NCBI GenBank assembly: GCA_947623455.1
Contig: OX392528.1
Span: 53,834,322 to 53,898,321, forward strand
Origin: Mimachlamys varia
Taxonomy: Eukaryota > Mollusca > Bivalvia > Pectinida > Pectinidae
Direction: 5' to 3'
Length of the DNA: 64,000 nucleotides
In this document: positions 22,166 through 34,387 of the stretch, in pieces
Position numbering within the stretch: position 1 is the first letter of the stretch
How the letters are laid out: each line of letters begins with the position of its first letter
Notes under the pieces: generated by a model
Database searches by the model: none
What the model saw: the letters and a program-made list of their open reading frames with translations, nothing else
Told to the model about the DNA's origin: nothing
Program-made: the position numbers and the translations under genes

Positions 22166-22565
22166 AGATTGTCCCTACTGTGTTTATAAATCTTATCATG
22201 TCAAAAAGAGTTTTGGAAACTGGAAGACATATGCCCTTCACGTAAACCAGCTATTCTGGCTTCGCTCGGTTACAGAAAGGGTAATAATTATGAACCTAAA
22301 ATGTTTCTTTTTCGGTAGCTACCACCATTTAGCTGTTGACCAAAATATTTGTCAGTACAGGCATACCTGATACAGTTAGGAAGAACAACGAAACAAACTT
22401 CGCAGTCATTATGACAAGACAAAAATAGTGTCAATGCGCCAAGGGGAGTAACTCCTGATGTCTTACATTGACGTGAATTTTTTTGTCATTTTTAATTAAG
22501 TTGCTCTTTGTTTAAAGCCATTGATAAAGAGAAAGTCATTCGTCATTTTTGAGTAGAATTTACCA

Positions 22566-22650
22566 CAGGCACATGTGGCTAGGAGAATAAACATCTATAT
22601 AGATAAGATAGCAAAATATGAATAATTATCACAAATAAATAAAAATAAAG
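22566..22650 (+). mobile_element. Half copy of family I MITE
   Basis: GGCACATGTGGCTAGGAGAA and ATAGCAAAATATGAATAATT match one arm of the 35.15-kb element; no second arm seen. Confidence 0.45.
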
Positions 22651-22654
22651 TTTC

Positions 22655-23455
22655 AAAAATTCTGTTGATGTTATTAATTTTCTTAAACCATAATGAAAAT
22701 GAAAGTTAAATTTCAGCTTGATACCTCAAGTGGTTAAATGTCACAAAAAAATTGACACTGAAAAGGGGTTTCTTTACAAAGGTTTGGCAGTATACAGTGT
22801 TTCAGTGCCGATAGTCGATTTTTTTTAAAAAAATCCCCGCTTGACGTATCAAGCTAAATTATGGCTATCAGTTTCATTGTGGTTTAATAAAACTAAAAAC
22901 ATAAAAAGAAAATTTTAAAACATTTTGCAATACATTTTCCACTCCCATGCACATTACTGATTCCAAGACTGATAAATGTAAGTTAAACCTGAATTGTTTT
23001 TTATTATTGCAAATGTTTCATATTCAAATACTTTTTTTTTACATCTTGTAACAACATAAGCATATTACAAAACCTCTTATATTCAGCCACATAAAAAATT
23101 ACCGTCAACATCCTGGATTGAATCATACATCAAACCAACAGCCAGTAGACTGGAAGTCGGAATGGGAATTTTATCAAACGTCCATTTCCTCGATAATTTA
23201 ACTGATACGATTAATTGTGTTAAAATAAATTAATCTATTTTATTTTGCACCCAGTCCTTCCACAAGCACTTGTTTGTTGTTTTTCACACGTTAGGTAAAA
23301 ACAAACATAACAAATAATAGATAACCATCTCTATTTGCTAAATATCTTAGCAATTCTCTTTGAATTTATTTTGATTAGTTTGATAGTTTTTCACAATATT
23401 TGCACCCGGATTTCTCCATAGTTCAACATATGATATTGTTAAGTGGTTCATCCTG
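22655..23455. other. Intergenic AT-rich stretch
   Basis: No gene or repeat recognised apart from homopolymer runs. Confidence 0.4.
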
Positions 23456-23457
23456 CC

Positions 23458-23640
23458 GCGCATGCGCTCGGGACGTTTATACTACTTAAACAATACTTAC
23501 GGATGAAGTACCTACTTTACAATCTAGAGTCCATGCAGTTGTTTGTAGGTCGCGGGAAAAGTACGTACTGTCACTTAAAGTAGAAGGTCTAAATCTGGGG
23601 CCACTTTGTCCAAGTTTCGCTATCCAATAGAAATTAAAAA
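23458..23640 (-). promoter_or_regulatory. Candidate upstream 5' UTR exon or promoter region with NRF1-like palindrome
   Basis: GCGCATGCGC, the NRF1 core, is at 23458-23467. On the minus strand a donor CATCC|GTAAGTATTG ends a GC-richer stretch at 23504. Another strong minus-strand donor (ATAAA|GTAAGTGTTT) is near 19425. Either could be a noncoding first exon of the OATP gene, but nothing links them directly. Confidence 0.22.
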
Positions 23641-23837
23641 GGAAAACATTTTGAGCAAAATTGTATCCGTTTCACTGAGAGGGTTTTTCCGAAGCAAAAC
23701 CCTTTAATCTGTAAAATGGGTGGTTCGATAACTCTGTATTGGTACACATCGGTAAATGAAATGTCGATTTTCGTAGCATTCGTTTTTGGTTCATTGATGG
23801 TTGAAGAATTTATATAAGGATTATTTTTCTGAAAGAT

Positions 23838-24050
23838 GAACCTAACACACACATATGCTGTACCTTTTAAATTAAGTAATAGATACAGTATGCCGAAAAT
23901 ATGAATTACACTACATCATAGTTATTTCGTCCTTCTAGGACTCTTCAGTGATGCTAGGGGCCAAGAGGTTGGAGTCGATTTTGTAAAAACTACTGTTGAA
24001 GCAGAAGGGTCAAGTGTGTTAAACCCTTTTAATTGATGAATTTTTAAAAA
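23838..24050 (-). mobile_element. Family B element with hammerhead, stem III damaged
   Basis: Hammerhead region 23913-23954: stem I, CTGAAGA, stem II GTCCT/AGGAC and GAAA are intact, but the CAGCTG palindrome of stem III is reduced so that no stem can form. Flanking sequence aligns with the 21.0-kb copy on both sides. Confidence 0.7.
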
Positions 24051-24254
24051 AAATGATATATTTTTTTAATTAGTGTACGATCATTTATCAATTGCATCTC
24101 TAAAATAAGTCATGATAATGCTGATGTACCCCTCAGTTAATAATTGTTGTTTTACGTCTGTCCCAAAAAAATGTTGTATCTATAAGATGTCCTGGATCCC
24201 ATATGTTAAATAATATTGCGTGGAACTTTGTCAAAAGCCTTGATTTATGGTGTC

Positions 24255-24470
24255 TAAGTTCTAAAGACGTGAAATTTACTTCGATGTGACTAGGTATATA
24301 TGGCGGGTACCGTCAATGAAGCAGACGACGCTTACTTTTCCGGAACACCTCTTCTTATTTTTTTGCAATATTTCACTGATCTTCGTGAAAATATTCCCTT
24401 TGTTCAGATCTTGTCTTTAGCCATATCGGGTTGAGTTTGGGTAATGGGTTTGTTGACGACTTGGTATTCT
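24255..24470 (+). mobile_element. Family R tail, diverged
   Basis: Matches GATGTGAC.AGGTATATATGGCGGG, GAAGCAGACGACGCTTAC and TTTGTTCAGATCTTG in order. Confidence 0.6.
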
Positions 24471-24638
24471 ATTATTTCTTTGGAAGAATGATGATGGTCT
24501 CTAAATTCGTCCTGTTGTTGTATCTTTCTATGCGGATGAAACTGTTGTCTTCTACAGTACAACTCATTTTGAATGACTTACCTACAATGTAAAGAAGAAC
24601 ATCTTAAACTTTCCAGTTTCTTTGTACAGGAAGCTTAA

Positions 24639-25038
24639 AGGCCTAATATACGTAACTTCAGGGAAATTTCCGTGATTCTGGAAAATTCTGAAAACAATCC
24701 AGTTGATAACCATGCAAAAATAAGCCTCAAACGAAGTAAACCTGAGCGGTAACTAACAAGAAACTTTTGACAAAAAAAAATTCAAAGAATTGAAAATAAT
24801 TTAGGTGGTGCCCACTTCAACAACAAGCCGAAGGTAGAAGACGGTTCGAAATGAACGGTGTGTTTACAAATACATCAATCGATGTAGCGTGTTTCAAATG
24901 TTGCTGTACCTGTAACCGCGATAGAATCATCATGAATATTGCTGATATCAGTTAATCTTAACTAAATCTATAAATTTAATAAGTTATTAGGCTAGATTTT
25001 TGCTTCAAGTTTTGCCGAAAGTTACGTATATTGGGCAT
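24639..25038 (+). mobile_element. TTAA-flanked MITE, copy 2
   Basis: Same family as at 12906, with terminal repeats AGGCCTAATATACGTAA and TTACGTATATTGGGCAT; TTAA at 24635-24638 and 25039-25042. Confidence 0.8.
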
Positions 25039-25199
25039 TTAACAACATGAACACACATTTACATGATCATAAACTCTATAGAAGCCTGTTTAGTGGTTCT
25101 AAAGATCAAAAGTATAAAACATCATACTCTGAATTGTCTGCATTTGCTATTTAGAATGTAGTGTTTATCATTTCTTGCTTACTCTGTGTATTACTAAAT

Positions 25200-25742
25200 T
25201 TTAAATGAACTTTCCCTTTCGTGATAGTAACATCCCTGCTTCTCTATCCTAGAAGTTTACATTGTAAATGTCGCATTTGGGGCTTGCTCTGAATATGGAG
25301 ATTTTCGTGATAGATGACAACTGCTGGCGTACAAACTAAGGTTGATGAAGACACTTGGCAAGTTTTATGGTCGCCATCTTGATTTCATCGAAAAATATTC
25401 TGTATCTTTGTGTGATATGAAGATGGACGTGTTTGAGTATATTCATTAGTGTGTTTACTTTTTGTGATGCGATGATGACTCGGTTCTCATTTTGAGGATT
25501 GATGCTTCGTTGGTTGTTACCAAGATTTACATGGCGGATGTCGTCGATGAAGCAGAAGACGCTTCCTCTTCGGGAGTATCTGGTCCAATTCTCTTGTGCT
25601 TTTACGAGAGTCTCCTTGTAAATCTTTCCTTTGTTCCTATTTTGCCTCTAGTATTATCGATTTTGAGTTCGAATTATGGTTTTGTTTACGCTTTGGTATT
25701 ATCTGATTTTTTTATTTTTTTTTATGAGCATCCAACAGTGTT
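25200..25742 (+). pseudogene. Family R copy with RT C-terminus and full 3' end
   Basis: Begins in the FPFRDSN..A region, shows GKFYGRHLDFIEKYS and DMKMDVFEYIH-stop in broken frame, then the complete 3' UTR ending GCTTTGGTATTATCTGA. The open stretch at 25492-25746 is UTR, not a gene. A scrap resembling family B (ATTACTAAATTTTAAA) precedes it. Confidence 0.75.
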
Positions 25743-26465
25743 TTAGTCATGTTTTTAGAAACAAAGTTGTTGATTATGTTGGTGGATTTGATACCCTCGA
25801 GGTACCGTAATCTTGATGGCTACTATAATCTATTTTTAGTAGTGGCAGGGAACATAAAAACATACACTGTAATTCTTTACTTGTTTTAAATCATGAAGCT
25901 TTGGGGTTTTACACTCTTTCTCTTGTAGATTAGGCCAATACGGATTTCTATCCCCCCCCCCCCCATAAAATCATAGTTGAGAAGAACGAAATAGCCAGTT
26001 ATTCAGTGACATACTGTATCAATTAACTACCGGTGCCATCACATTCGTGTTTCAGGTCCTTTTTATAGTTGGTCCATTACTTGTATTACATGTTTTCAAA
26101 ACACTTTTTAGATTTATGCAACAAATGAGACTAATTCGCAGGTTTGGATCTATATGATTTCTTGTGTGCTTTTCCTTCCAAAACACCTGTACTAGTGTTC
26201 AAAATGCAGAGGGAGATTCGATCTTGCTCTCTGGGTTTCTTGAGCATGTGTTTATCTAGTACCTTGCCTCTTCCTGAAGTTGTTCGTGTGGTTGCGTTTC
26301 CTACAAAATTTACTATACTACTATGATGTATATCCGTTGTTCAAATACATATGGTACTACTGAAGAAGTCTTTAAACGGATGGTATCTCTGAACCGACTT
26401 AGGATTGCATACAAATTTGAAGTAAATACTAAAGCAATATAATAAAGGATCCGATTTAACAATTT
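25743..26465. other. Intergenic, no feature seen
   Basis: Contains a C run near 25960; the open frame 26144-26326 has no recognisable domain. Confidence 0.4.
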
Positions 26466-26662
26466 AACGGCAACGGGTCATTTAAGGACGTGCCAGGTTT
26501 TGGAGGTGGAGGAAAGCCGGAGTACCCGGAGAAAAATCACCAACATATGGTCAGTGCCTGGCAACTGACCAACGTGGGATTCAAACTCGCAACCCAGAGG
26601 TGGAGGGCTAGTGGTAGAATGTGGAAATACCTTAGCCACTTGGCCAACGCGGCCCTACTGTG
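26466..26662 (-). mobile_element. tRNA-derived SINE, second type
   Basis: Minus strand: A box TGGCCAAGTGG (26646-26636), B-box-like AGTTTGAATCC (26587-26577), central TTTTTCTCCGGGTACTCCGG, and tail CTGGCACGTCCTTAAATGAC. The head recalls Leu/Ser tRNAs. Confidence 0.75.
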
Positions 26663-28269
26663 AAAGGGAAAGAAACATTATATAGTCTTACAAAAATAGG
26701 ATTTATCCATGGGGCACTAAACTGAAACTTTCTCAGAAAATGTTAGGTAGGGCTCAAAGAAGTGGGATTTGTAAATCAAATATTATAGAAAAAAAGAAGA
26801 TAAAGAACTCATTGATAAAATTCCAGTTAAGAAGTGCTGCAGTACACCAAATGAGCATAGGCTACTTCCGGTTTTCTTAGGAGAAGAAAACGAACTGACA
26901 ATAAGACAAAGAAGCGTTTCATCTGTTTTGAGAAATGATGAGAAAACGAAAAGTTGATACTTGAAATGTGTATAAATGAATCAGACCAACAAGACGGGGG
27001 TAATGAACGGACTTTCTATCATCCTCCGGAAATGGACTTTGTCACGTGACGTTAGACGCGAGTGTTGTGGTATACGCTTCCGGTAGACTATACGGCAGTG
27101 ACGTAGAGCAATGACTGTGGGTATGTGAGGTCCATAAAAGGTGTGTTATTGTTTCCTTGACAATCCTGGCCTGAAAAAATATTTCTCCTATTCGAATTTG
27201 CAAACGTGATTCAGGTTTCATGTATTTCCCATACGTAGGACAGCAAATTTTATTTTTATTTTCACAAAACTCGGCCAGGGAAAGAAGCATAGCAATGTAT
27301 TCAATAGCTACGAGATCAAACAACAATCCAAGGAGGGCCCAATTCTCTAGAACATCATAAGCAGGCTCCCTTTTATTACAGATAGTAACTTAAAGATGTT
27401 TGTCAGACATAACATCTGTCGGTATTATAATAACATCATAAACAAACATTATGATCTTATAAAAATGATTTACGTAAGTATATATAACTTACTATTGATC
27501 TTCTTACGTTGGTATTAACACATATCGATACGAGATAATCGTTCTAAAATAAAAAGCCACTTATTTAGTTTTTTTTTCATTATCTCGTAAGCTTTCATTA
27601 TAGTGTTGTCAATTTATTGGTAATTTTCGTCGTGGTTTGTAATTATCCCTTTGTTGAAACCCAATTTTAACAAAGTGTCAAGCGTATTTAATAAATTCGA
27701 TAGGAGTATATTCATATAATTTATACACATTATATCAATTGTTCCGTAGTATGAAGAATAAATCTGTTTTGTTTTTCTTTTCTCGGTATGAAGAGAAAAT
27801 GCCTTTTTTGCACACATTTACCAACACCAAGCATTTTACAAGACTGTGTTGAAGTGTTTGAAAAACTGTAATAGTTAGTTACAAAACAACTTTTGGTGTT
27901 AAAAGTGCGTGTCTTGCTGCTGTCCATGCACATATCAAATGTTTTAAAAGCCTTCTAAATCAATTCAAAAACTTACCTTTTTACCTTCACAACCGGCAGT
28001 TTCACTATATAAATTGCCCCCCTCCCCCGCCCCTTCCCTCAATATCAACATTATTGCCAACCCCTAATATTGACACGGTAATATCGTGTCACCGCGTCTT
28101 TTCTTAAATTGATGAAATTGTATTTTTGTACAATCTCGCAAATAAATCTGAACTTTCCTTTAACCTTATCTTGTATATTAGATTTTCCCTACTGAAAACT
28201 GTCTTCAAAATTTTGATCTGCTGAATACTTTAATAAAAAAACGAGAATTTTAAAGTTGTTCCTGCTCTT
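26663..28269. other. Intergenic stretch with a GC-richer patch
   Basis: At 27040-27130 TCACGTGACG, GCTTCCGGTAGAC and GTGACGTAGAG lie close together and could be a promoter, but no adjoining gene is visible. The 94-codon minus-strand frame at 27042-27326 is unrecognised. Confidence 0.35.
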
Positions 28270-28612
28270 CTGATTTACTTTTTATGGTCGCCATCTTTGT
28301 CTCATTGAGAAATATTCTGTATCTTTAAGTGATATGAAGATGGACGTTTTTGAGTATGCTCATTAGTGTGTTTACTTGTTGTGATTGACAATGATATTCG
28401 GTTCTCATTTTGAGAACTTGATGTTTACTTGGATGTGACAAAGATTTACATGGCGGGTGTCGTCGATGAAGCAGAAGACGCTTACTCTTCCGGAACACCT
28501 GGTTTTATTCTCTTGTTCTTTTATCTTTCCTTTGTTCATATTTTGCCACTGGTTTAATCGATTTTGAGTTTGGATTATGATTTTGTTAACGCTTCGGTAT
28601 TCTCTTATTTAT
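28270..28612 (+). mobile_element. Family R tail, near full 3' part
   Basis: From TTTATGGTCGCCATCTTTGT through ATGAAGATGGACGTTTTTGA to the shared end GCTTCGGTATTCTCTTATTT. One of the cleaner copies. Confidence 0.8.
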
Positions 28613-28639
28613 TTTTCAACGTTTTCATTGTCGTTATGT

Positions 28640-28880
28640 GCAATAGCATCATTTCGATCATATTTTCCTTTCTTGATAGTATCACCCATGCTTGTCCAAC
28701 CAATGGTGTTTACATGTCGCAGTTTAATTTGTTATTCTAGAGTTTGTCCAAATTATAAAGATTGTTGCGATAGATGTTATCTGCTGACGAAAAAACTAAA
28801 ACAAAACGACACATTGATTCTGGAGATGCCGTTTGATGAAGACTATAAACAATTTTATAGTCGACTTTTGATCTCGCTGA
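28640..28880 (+). pseudogene. Family R RT fragment lacking its 3' UTR
   Basis: Carries FPFL..., GVYMSQ-like and YSRVCPNYKDCCDRCYLLTK with frame changes. It is cut where the next, inverted copy begins. Confidence 0.65.
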
Positions 28881-29213
28881 GAAAAGTGCAAGAACATGAG
28901 ACCAGGTGTTCCTGAAGAGTAAGCGTCGTCTGCTTCATCGACGACTACCGCAATGTAAATCTTGGTCACATCCAAATAAATGTTTAATCTTCAAAGTGCG
29001 AACCGAGTCATCATTCTCAATGGAATTTAAGCACACCAATGAGCATACTCAAAAACGTCCATCTTCATATCTTACAAGGATACAAGATATTTCTAAATGA
29101 GATAAAATAAAATGGCGACCATAAACTTGCTTAAGTTCTCATTTACTTGCATCTCTTGAATCCCTGTGAAGTAAGTTTGTTTGTCATTAGTCGACATCTA
29201 TCACAAAAATCTC
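28881..29213 (-). pseudogene. Family R copy, inverted, with RT end
   Basis: Minus strand: RDF.DRCRL.TNKL then the MDVFEYAH-stop region and 3' UTR up to the GACCAGGTGTTCC point. Head-to-head with the preceding piece. Confidence 0.7.
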
Positions 29214-29366
29214 GTTAAAGAGCAAAAGTGGACGATTTTGAATATATCTGCTTGTTTTAGAATGATGCACCAGTTTTCTCTTTGAAAAATGACATTTATT
29301 TGGATGTGGTCTAGATTAACATGGCAGGTGTTGTCGATGAACCAGAAGACTATGTTACCAATCTTT
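29214..29366 (+). mobile_element. Family R fragment, diverged
   Basis: GTGGACGATTTTGAATAT, GACATTTATTTGGATGTG and GTTGTCGATGAACCAGAAGA follow the family order. Confidence 0.5.
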
Positions 29367-29889
29367 GTCACTTTGATTAATGTTGGTCAGCCTGGTATGA
29401 AGCGACCCATACAGTTTGCACATAATAGATGAGCTTTATTTGTTATCTTGATCATAGAGAAAAAAATGTAAACAAAGTCTTATTAAAGCTGAAAATACTA
29501 AATGATGAAAACTTAGTACAACATGTATGTCTTATTAATCATAATGAACATTGACTTAAATAAATCTGCCCTAGTTACATCTAATATCATAAAGGTAAGT
29601 GACCGACATACTATTTCACAAGAAATTGTTCTTTAAATTTTGTCATGCTTTCCTATAAATGTCACATTTCAAAAACTTTTGATTTTAATGAAGTTAAGGC
29701 AAGGAACTCGATTCCTGCAAACATTCGATAAATTGTGTCCTACTGTTTTTTTTTAAATAACGCACTAAAAGTGTTTGTTTTTGTGATAATAATGGTAATC
29801 ACTCAACTAATATGAACACTGAATTTATCTTAGAAATGATTTAGTCAGGATTGTTTCAAAATTATGTATTTCATATTGTGTTATGTCGG

Positions 29890-29985
29890 TTTTTTTCGGG
29901 GGGGGGGGGGATTATTATTATTATTATTTTCTATTTATTCATCTATTTAACTATTTATTTATTTATTTTATTTTTTTATTTTCTT
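29890..29985 (+). repeat. Poly-G followed by ATT/ATTT low complexity
   Basis: A G run of about 10, then ATT units, then TTTATT-rich sequence. Confidence 0.85.
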
Positions 29986-30057
29986 GTATTGTTAATAAGT
30001 GAAATAAGTCCATGGACTTTACTGTGTAATTCTCGTCAAACATAAAATTGTTTTCCA

Positions 30058-30096
30058 ATGTATGTATGTATGTATGTATGTATGTATGTATGTATG
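30058..30096 (+). repeat. GTAT tetranucleotide microsatellite
   Basis: Nine perfect GTAT units. Confidence 0.95.
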
Positions 30097-30439
30097 CACT
30101 ATAATGGTTGTTTTACCAAAGAAAATCTCAATGAATTATAACCTTACAGTACAGACGTTACTGATTTTTTCATTTTAATTAAAGTCTAGGTGCAACTATT
30201 AGATGTAATCGGATTGAAAATTGAAGTATTAATATTTGAATATTACCTTTCCGTAAATGGGGAAATAGTTTTACCATATTGATATGAAATGGAGGTAAAT
30301 AATATCCAAGCTGGTGTGCACATATATATATACATTTATTATGTAAAGAGATGTTTTGTGTCAAGTCAATATGTATTAATCGATACTAATCACATCGACG
30401 TAACGTAATATATTCTTAAGATGCGGTTATCTTATTAAC

Positions 30440-30935
30440 AATCAAGTTTCCATTTCTTGATAGTAACACCCCTGCTTCTCCTATGGTGTTTACATGTCGC
30501 AGTTGATTCGATATTCTAGGGCTTACTCTAGGTATCGTGATTTTCGTGACCGATGTCGACTGCTGACAAACAAACTAACAACACAAGGATTCGAGAGATG
30601 TAGGTTGATCAGAACTATGGGCAATTTTTATGGTCGCAATCTTTGTCTCATTGAGAAATATTCTATATCTTTCAGTGATATGAAGATGGACGTTTTTGAG
30701 TATGCTTATTAGTGTTTTTACTTGTTGTGATAGACAATGATACTCGGTTCTCGTTTTGAGAACTTGATGTTTACTAAGAAGACTCTTACTCTGCCGGAAC
30801 ACCTGGTCTTATTCTCTTGTGCTTTTAGGAGGGTTTCCATGTAAATCTTTCTTTTGTTCGTATTTTGCCTCTAGTATAATCGATTTTGAGTTCGGATTAT
30901 TGTTTAGTTGACGCTTGGTAGTCTCTGCTTTTTAT
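30440..30935 (+). pseudogene. Family R copy with open RT C-terminus
   Basis: 30494-30712 is open and reads MSQLIRYSRAYSRYRDFRDR, RCRLLTNKL, NFYGRNLCLIEKYS and MKMDVFEYAY-stop, the best preserved RT end here. The 3' UTR follows, with a deletion removing most of TTGGATGTGAC...GATGAAGCA. It is 5'-truncated, so not a functional gene. Confidence 0.8.
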
Positions 30936-31837
30936 AGAATAATGTTGATTTGACACGGCAAACCCATGTCAAATTTATAGGAAGAAATATAACACGAATT
31001 AAAGTTGTTGGTAAATCTTCCAAAACATCAAATCACCTGTAATTCTGTCACATTCCCCTGCGAAAGTGCCGTAGAAATTTCACGTTTTGTACATTCGCTC
31101 TAAAAGGAAAACTGAAAATCGCTCAAAACAATATATCTTGATCGAAGCGCATATTTTTGCTTAGCATCAATCTACCATATAACATACGGCTAAATTGTGG
31201 GGGGGGGACAGGCTGGGGGACAGGCTGCAATGTCTGTGGCCCATTAGAAGTTACAAAGTCGCTTTACAGACATCTCATTCTGCATTGTGGCCCGTTTTTC
31301 CAACCATACCAGATATACAATGATATTCCGCTATGTCAAAGTGAGACAACACATCTGGCAGGTCAGAGCATGGGTAAACGTACCCCACATACACGCATCT
31401 TCCACTAAATTTGAGAGTCAGGGTTGGGCAGTCCGCTCTCCAGCAATTTGAATTTTATTTCTATTCTAGCTGGTCTCGTTTCAGAAATTGGTATCTGGTC
31501 TGGTGTTTTTCATAATATCATTTTAGTTTTGACTCTTTATCTAAAATGTTTTGTAAATATATAACTTTGTTTGGACCTCTGGCCCGTTTTCCCCTCTACA
31601 TTAATATGTAACACTATGGAAGTACATAGTAGTTCTGTTATGACATGATATTATGAAAGGTTGAAATTTGATTATTAATGTCGTTCTCATAAACGACCAT
31701 TTCAATCAATTATTATTTTTGTTTATGTGTCGCCTTGCTTTATAACATCATGTCATTATACCACGGAAATGTTGCCAAAATACAGTAAAAATAAAACTGT
31801 ACCAAAATTGATATTTACATGATAAAATGGACCATGT

Positions 31838-32132
31838 TCATGGACGTTTTTGAGTATGCTCATTAGTGTGTTTACTTGTTGTGATTGACAATGATATTCG
31901 GTTCTCATTTTGAGAACTTGATGTTTACTTGGATGTGACAAAGATTTACATGACGGGTGTCGTCGATGAAGCAGAAGACGCTTACTCTTTCGGAACACCT
32001 GGTCCTGAACTCTTGTTCTTTTGCAAGGGTCTCCATGTAAATATTTCCTTTGTTCAAATTTTGTCCCTGGTTTAATCGATTTTGAGTTTGGATTATGATT
32101 AAATTGACGCTTCGGTATTCTCTTATTTCATT
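31838..32132 (+). mobile_element. Family R tail
   Basis: From GGACGTTTTTGAGTATGCTC to GCTTCGGTATTCTCTTATTT, nearly identical to the 28.3-kb copy. Confidence 0.8.
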
Positions 32133-32134
32133 TC

Positions 32135-33211
32135 TCACATTTGTAAAACAAAAAACCAAAAAAAACATGTTTTTGGTTTGAGATTAAGATTGTCGCTTTT
32201 TTTGATAGGAAGTCTACACATGAAATGCTAGCTTCACAGGAAGTGAAATTCTCACAACAGCAGACGACTGGCAGTAGCAAAAAATCTAAACAAACGACCT
32301 ATGCTGGGACAGAGATAATTCTGCAACCAAGTAAGTAACATTTAATTTTAGATAAAACTTAAGAAAAAAATCCGTTTCTGCATAGGTCTGATTTTGTGTC
32401 AAAAACAGTGATATTTTGCATTTTTCGGTAGTTTTTGATGTTGTAACCATGGTTTTCACACAAGTGCCATACATAGGAAACATCAGTATATACACTTCAT
32501 AGTCCTTTTTATGAATTGGAAATGATATACGATTTACAAAAATGTGTTCATTTACATCCATGCAGTGTACGGTTAAATCTCTGTGCTGACAATTCTCAGG
32601 CATTGGTATTTTTTTTCATAAATTTCTAGATCGTCTGTACACAGCCACATATGTAAAAGGCCATATCAATTCGACAATCAATTATGGAAATTTAAATAAT
32701 TAAATCCTTATGTGATCGATGTTCGGATTGTGGTAAAAGTTGTCGTTCTTGTCACGAGTCGTTTATTTTCTCCTGTGATTTTATTTAAATAAGACAGCTT
32801 TATTAAGAGAGCCAAGATTCGTCTTTCATTCTGTGTGCATTTTGCATATTACAGAAATTAAAAATATGCACGTGTTTTCGGGCATATAACACCTTAAAAC
32901 ATCAAACGTACCAAACTCTGTCTAAATCAATTATTCATCATTAAGTGTGCTATGGAGTTGACTTTGTTCCTTTAAAATTCAGAAGTTAATAAAGCGCATT
33001 AGTTTTTCTAGTAACATGGAATCTGCCATATTAAACTGCCAGGGACCTACTCATTATCCAATAAAGAGAAGCGTGTCGTTAGCACCTACCCTTTGTAGGT
33101 AAACACAGACTGTATTTTTAAATCTAATTTCAAACACATAACGCAAAAAGTACGAGTTTCTTGAAAAATAAATATGTTTTAATATGAAATCATATATTAA
33201 TACACATTCTG
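32135..33211. other. 3' flank of the GPCR gene
   Basis: No second gene. ATTAAA on the minus strand lies near 33180. Confidence 0.4.
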
Positions 33212-34387
33212 TTATTTTGAACGCAACCTGTGAAAACAAAAGCCTCGCTTAAAAGCGGAAATAAGATCCTTCCTGAATCTAACATTGAGTATACTATAAA
33301 TAAAGGGATTAGCGGCACTGTTGATCATGTAAGACCTTACCAATAGATTATATAAAATTTCTGTCGAGTCAAATGAGTGGCTTTCAGTAAACGCAATTTT
33401 GAGCATTTTCAATGTGCGCACAGTCAAGTGAGGCAAAAATCCCAGAATGAACACGACAGTCACAGAGTAAAACATAACAGTAGAGCCCTGGGCTTTGGGT
33501 TTACTGCGTCTAATGGCGTATCCCAAACTCGACTTTCGGACATTGTTTCTTTTTATTGGCTTCCCATCCGTCAAGCTCTTTCCTTCGTTGGTACTGGATA
33601 GAAACATTAGCCCTCCTTTGTTGGTAGATCCGCGGCGGCGACGGTACAGTTTTAGTCCGATTAAGATGTATATCACAATAAGAGTAATTAAGGCGCTTAC
33701 AAAAGTGCCAATTAAAAACACATTATATATTTTGTCACTCATGAATCCATGATAGTCGTTTCTGAACGTTGTACATTCTGTAGCAGTCAGATTCGTGCTG
33801 TTTCCGTCCACAAATATAGTGAAGTTCTCGGTTCCTGCGAATATCAATACTGGCCAGGAGAGTGCAAGGGATATAATGACGCAAAGTAGTCCCAGTTTCT
33901 TAGCTCTACTAGGCGTAATGATACGTTTGGAAGCTTTGACTAAATTCACGTACCGATCAACTGACACGGATAGCAGAATGAATCCTGACGATAACACCAG
34001 AGAAGTCTCGATAAACCGGAACACTTTACAGACTTCCGCCGATTGGAAATAATGCTGGTTTCTCATGTCATAAATCTCAAACGGCATGACAAGCACACAA
34101 TTTAATATGTCAAAGAAAGCGAGGGTTAGAATAAATACCCTTTTTGTTGTTTTTCTCTTCTTGATTGTCGGCGAGTTGTAAACATAGCAGACGAGAGTAT
34201 TACCCACAAATCCAAGTAGCATCAAAACTCCAACAGCGATCATTACCGGAAGTAGAAGCAATGCATTCCGGTTGTTTCTGTCAATGATAAAAGAGTCAAA
34301 ATCGAAATCGTTTGTGTCATCGGTGATGTTGGTCGAAACTGCCATATTGGCGAGGGGACTGTTTCGTTCATCCATCTCCTCAATCAT
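33212..34387 (-). CDS. Rhodopsin-family (class A) G protein-coupled receptor, intact, 391 aa
   Basis: A seven-helix plasma-membrane receptor with an uninterrupted single coding exon. The N-terminus has sequon NIT at 20. Helix 1 (about 43-70) has GNTLV; helix 2 has LAFFD; helix 3 starts at Cys120, which probably pairs with Cys205 in loop 2, and ends with DRY at 144-146. Helices 4, 5, 6 and 7 lie near 165-185, 222-247, 302-328 and 346-368. Helix 6 reads FILGFLPH in place of the usual CWxP; helix 7 ends NPFIY (360-364). Loop 3 (248-300) is long and basic. A Cys at 384 could be palmitoylated. The start is preceded by an in-frame TAG. It resembles peptide-receptor-like orphan GPCRs common in molluscs; the ligand cannot be told. 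Confidence 0.93.
   Translation of the reverse strand: MIEEMDERNSPLANMAVSTNITDDTNDFDFDSFIIDRNNRNALLLLPVMIAVGVLMLLGFVGNTLVCYVYNSPTIKKRKTTKRVFILTLAFFDILNCVLVMPFEIYDMRNQHYFQSAEVCKVFRFIETSLVLSSGFILLSVSVDRYVNLVKASKRIITPSRAKKLGLLCVIISLALSWPVLIFAGTENFTIFVDGNSTNLTATECTTFRNDYHGFMSDKIYNVFLIGTFVSALITLIVIYILIGLKLYRRRRGSTNKGGLMFLSSTNEGKSLTDGKPIKRNNVRKSSLGYAIRRSKPKAQGSTVMFYSVTVVFILGFLPHLTVRTLKMLKIAFTESHSFDSTEILYNLLVRSYMINSAANPFIYSILNVRFRKDLISAFKRGFCFHRLRSK

Noticed and set aside
25492..25746. 84-codon open frame resembling a membrane protein
   Set aside because: It is the noncoding 3' UTR of a family R copy; the same frame is broken in other copies.
30494..30712. Functional reverse transcriptase gene
   Set aside because: Only the last 70 or so residues of the RT frame remain; the catalytic part is absent in this copy.
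31157..31408. C2H2-like zinc finger in a small open frame
   Set aside because: Spacing of the Cys and His residues does not fit a finger and no homologous context is visible.
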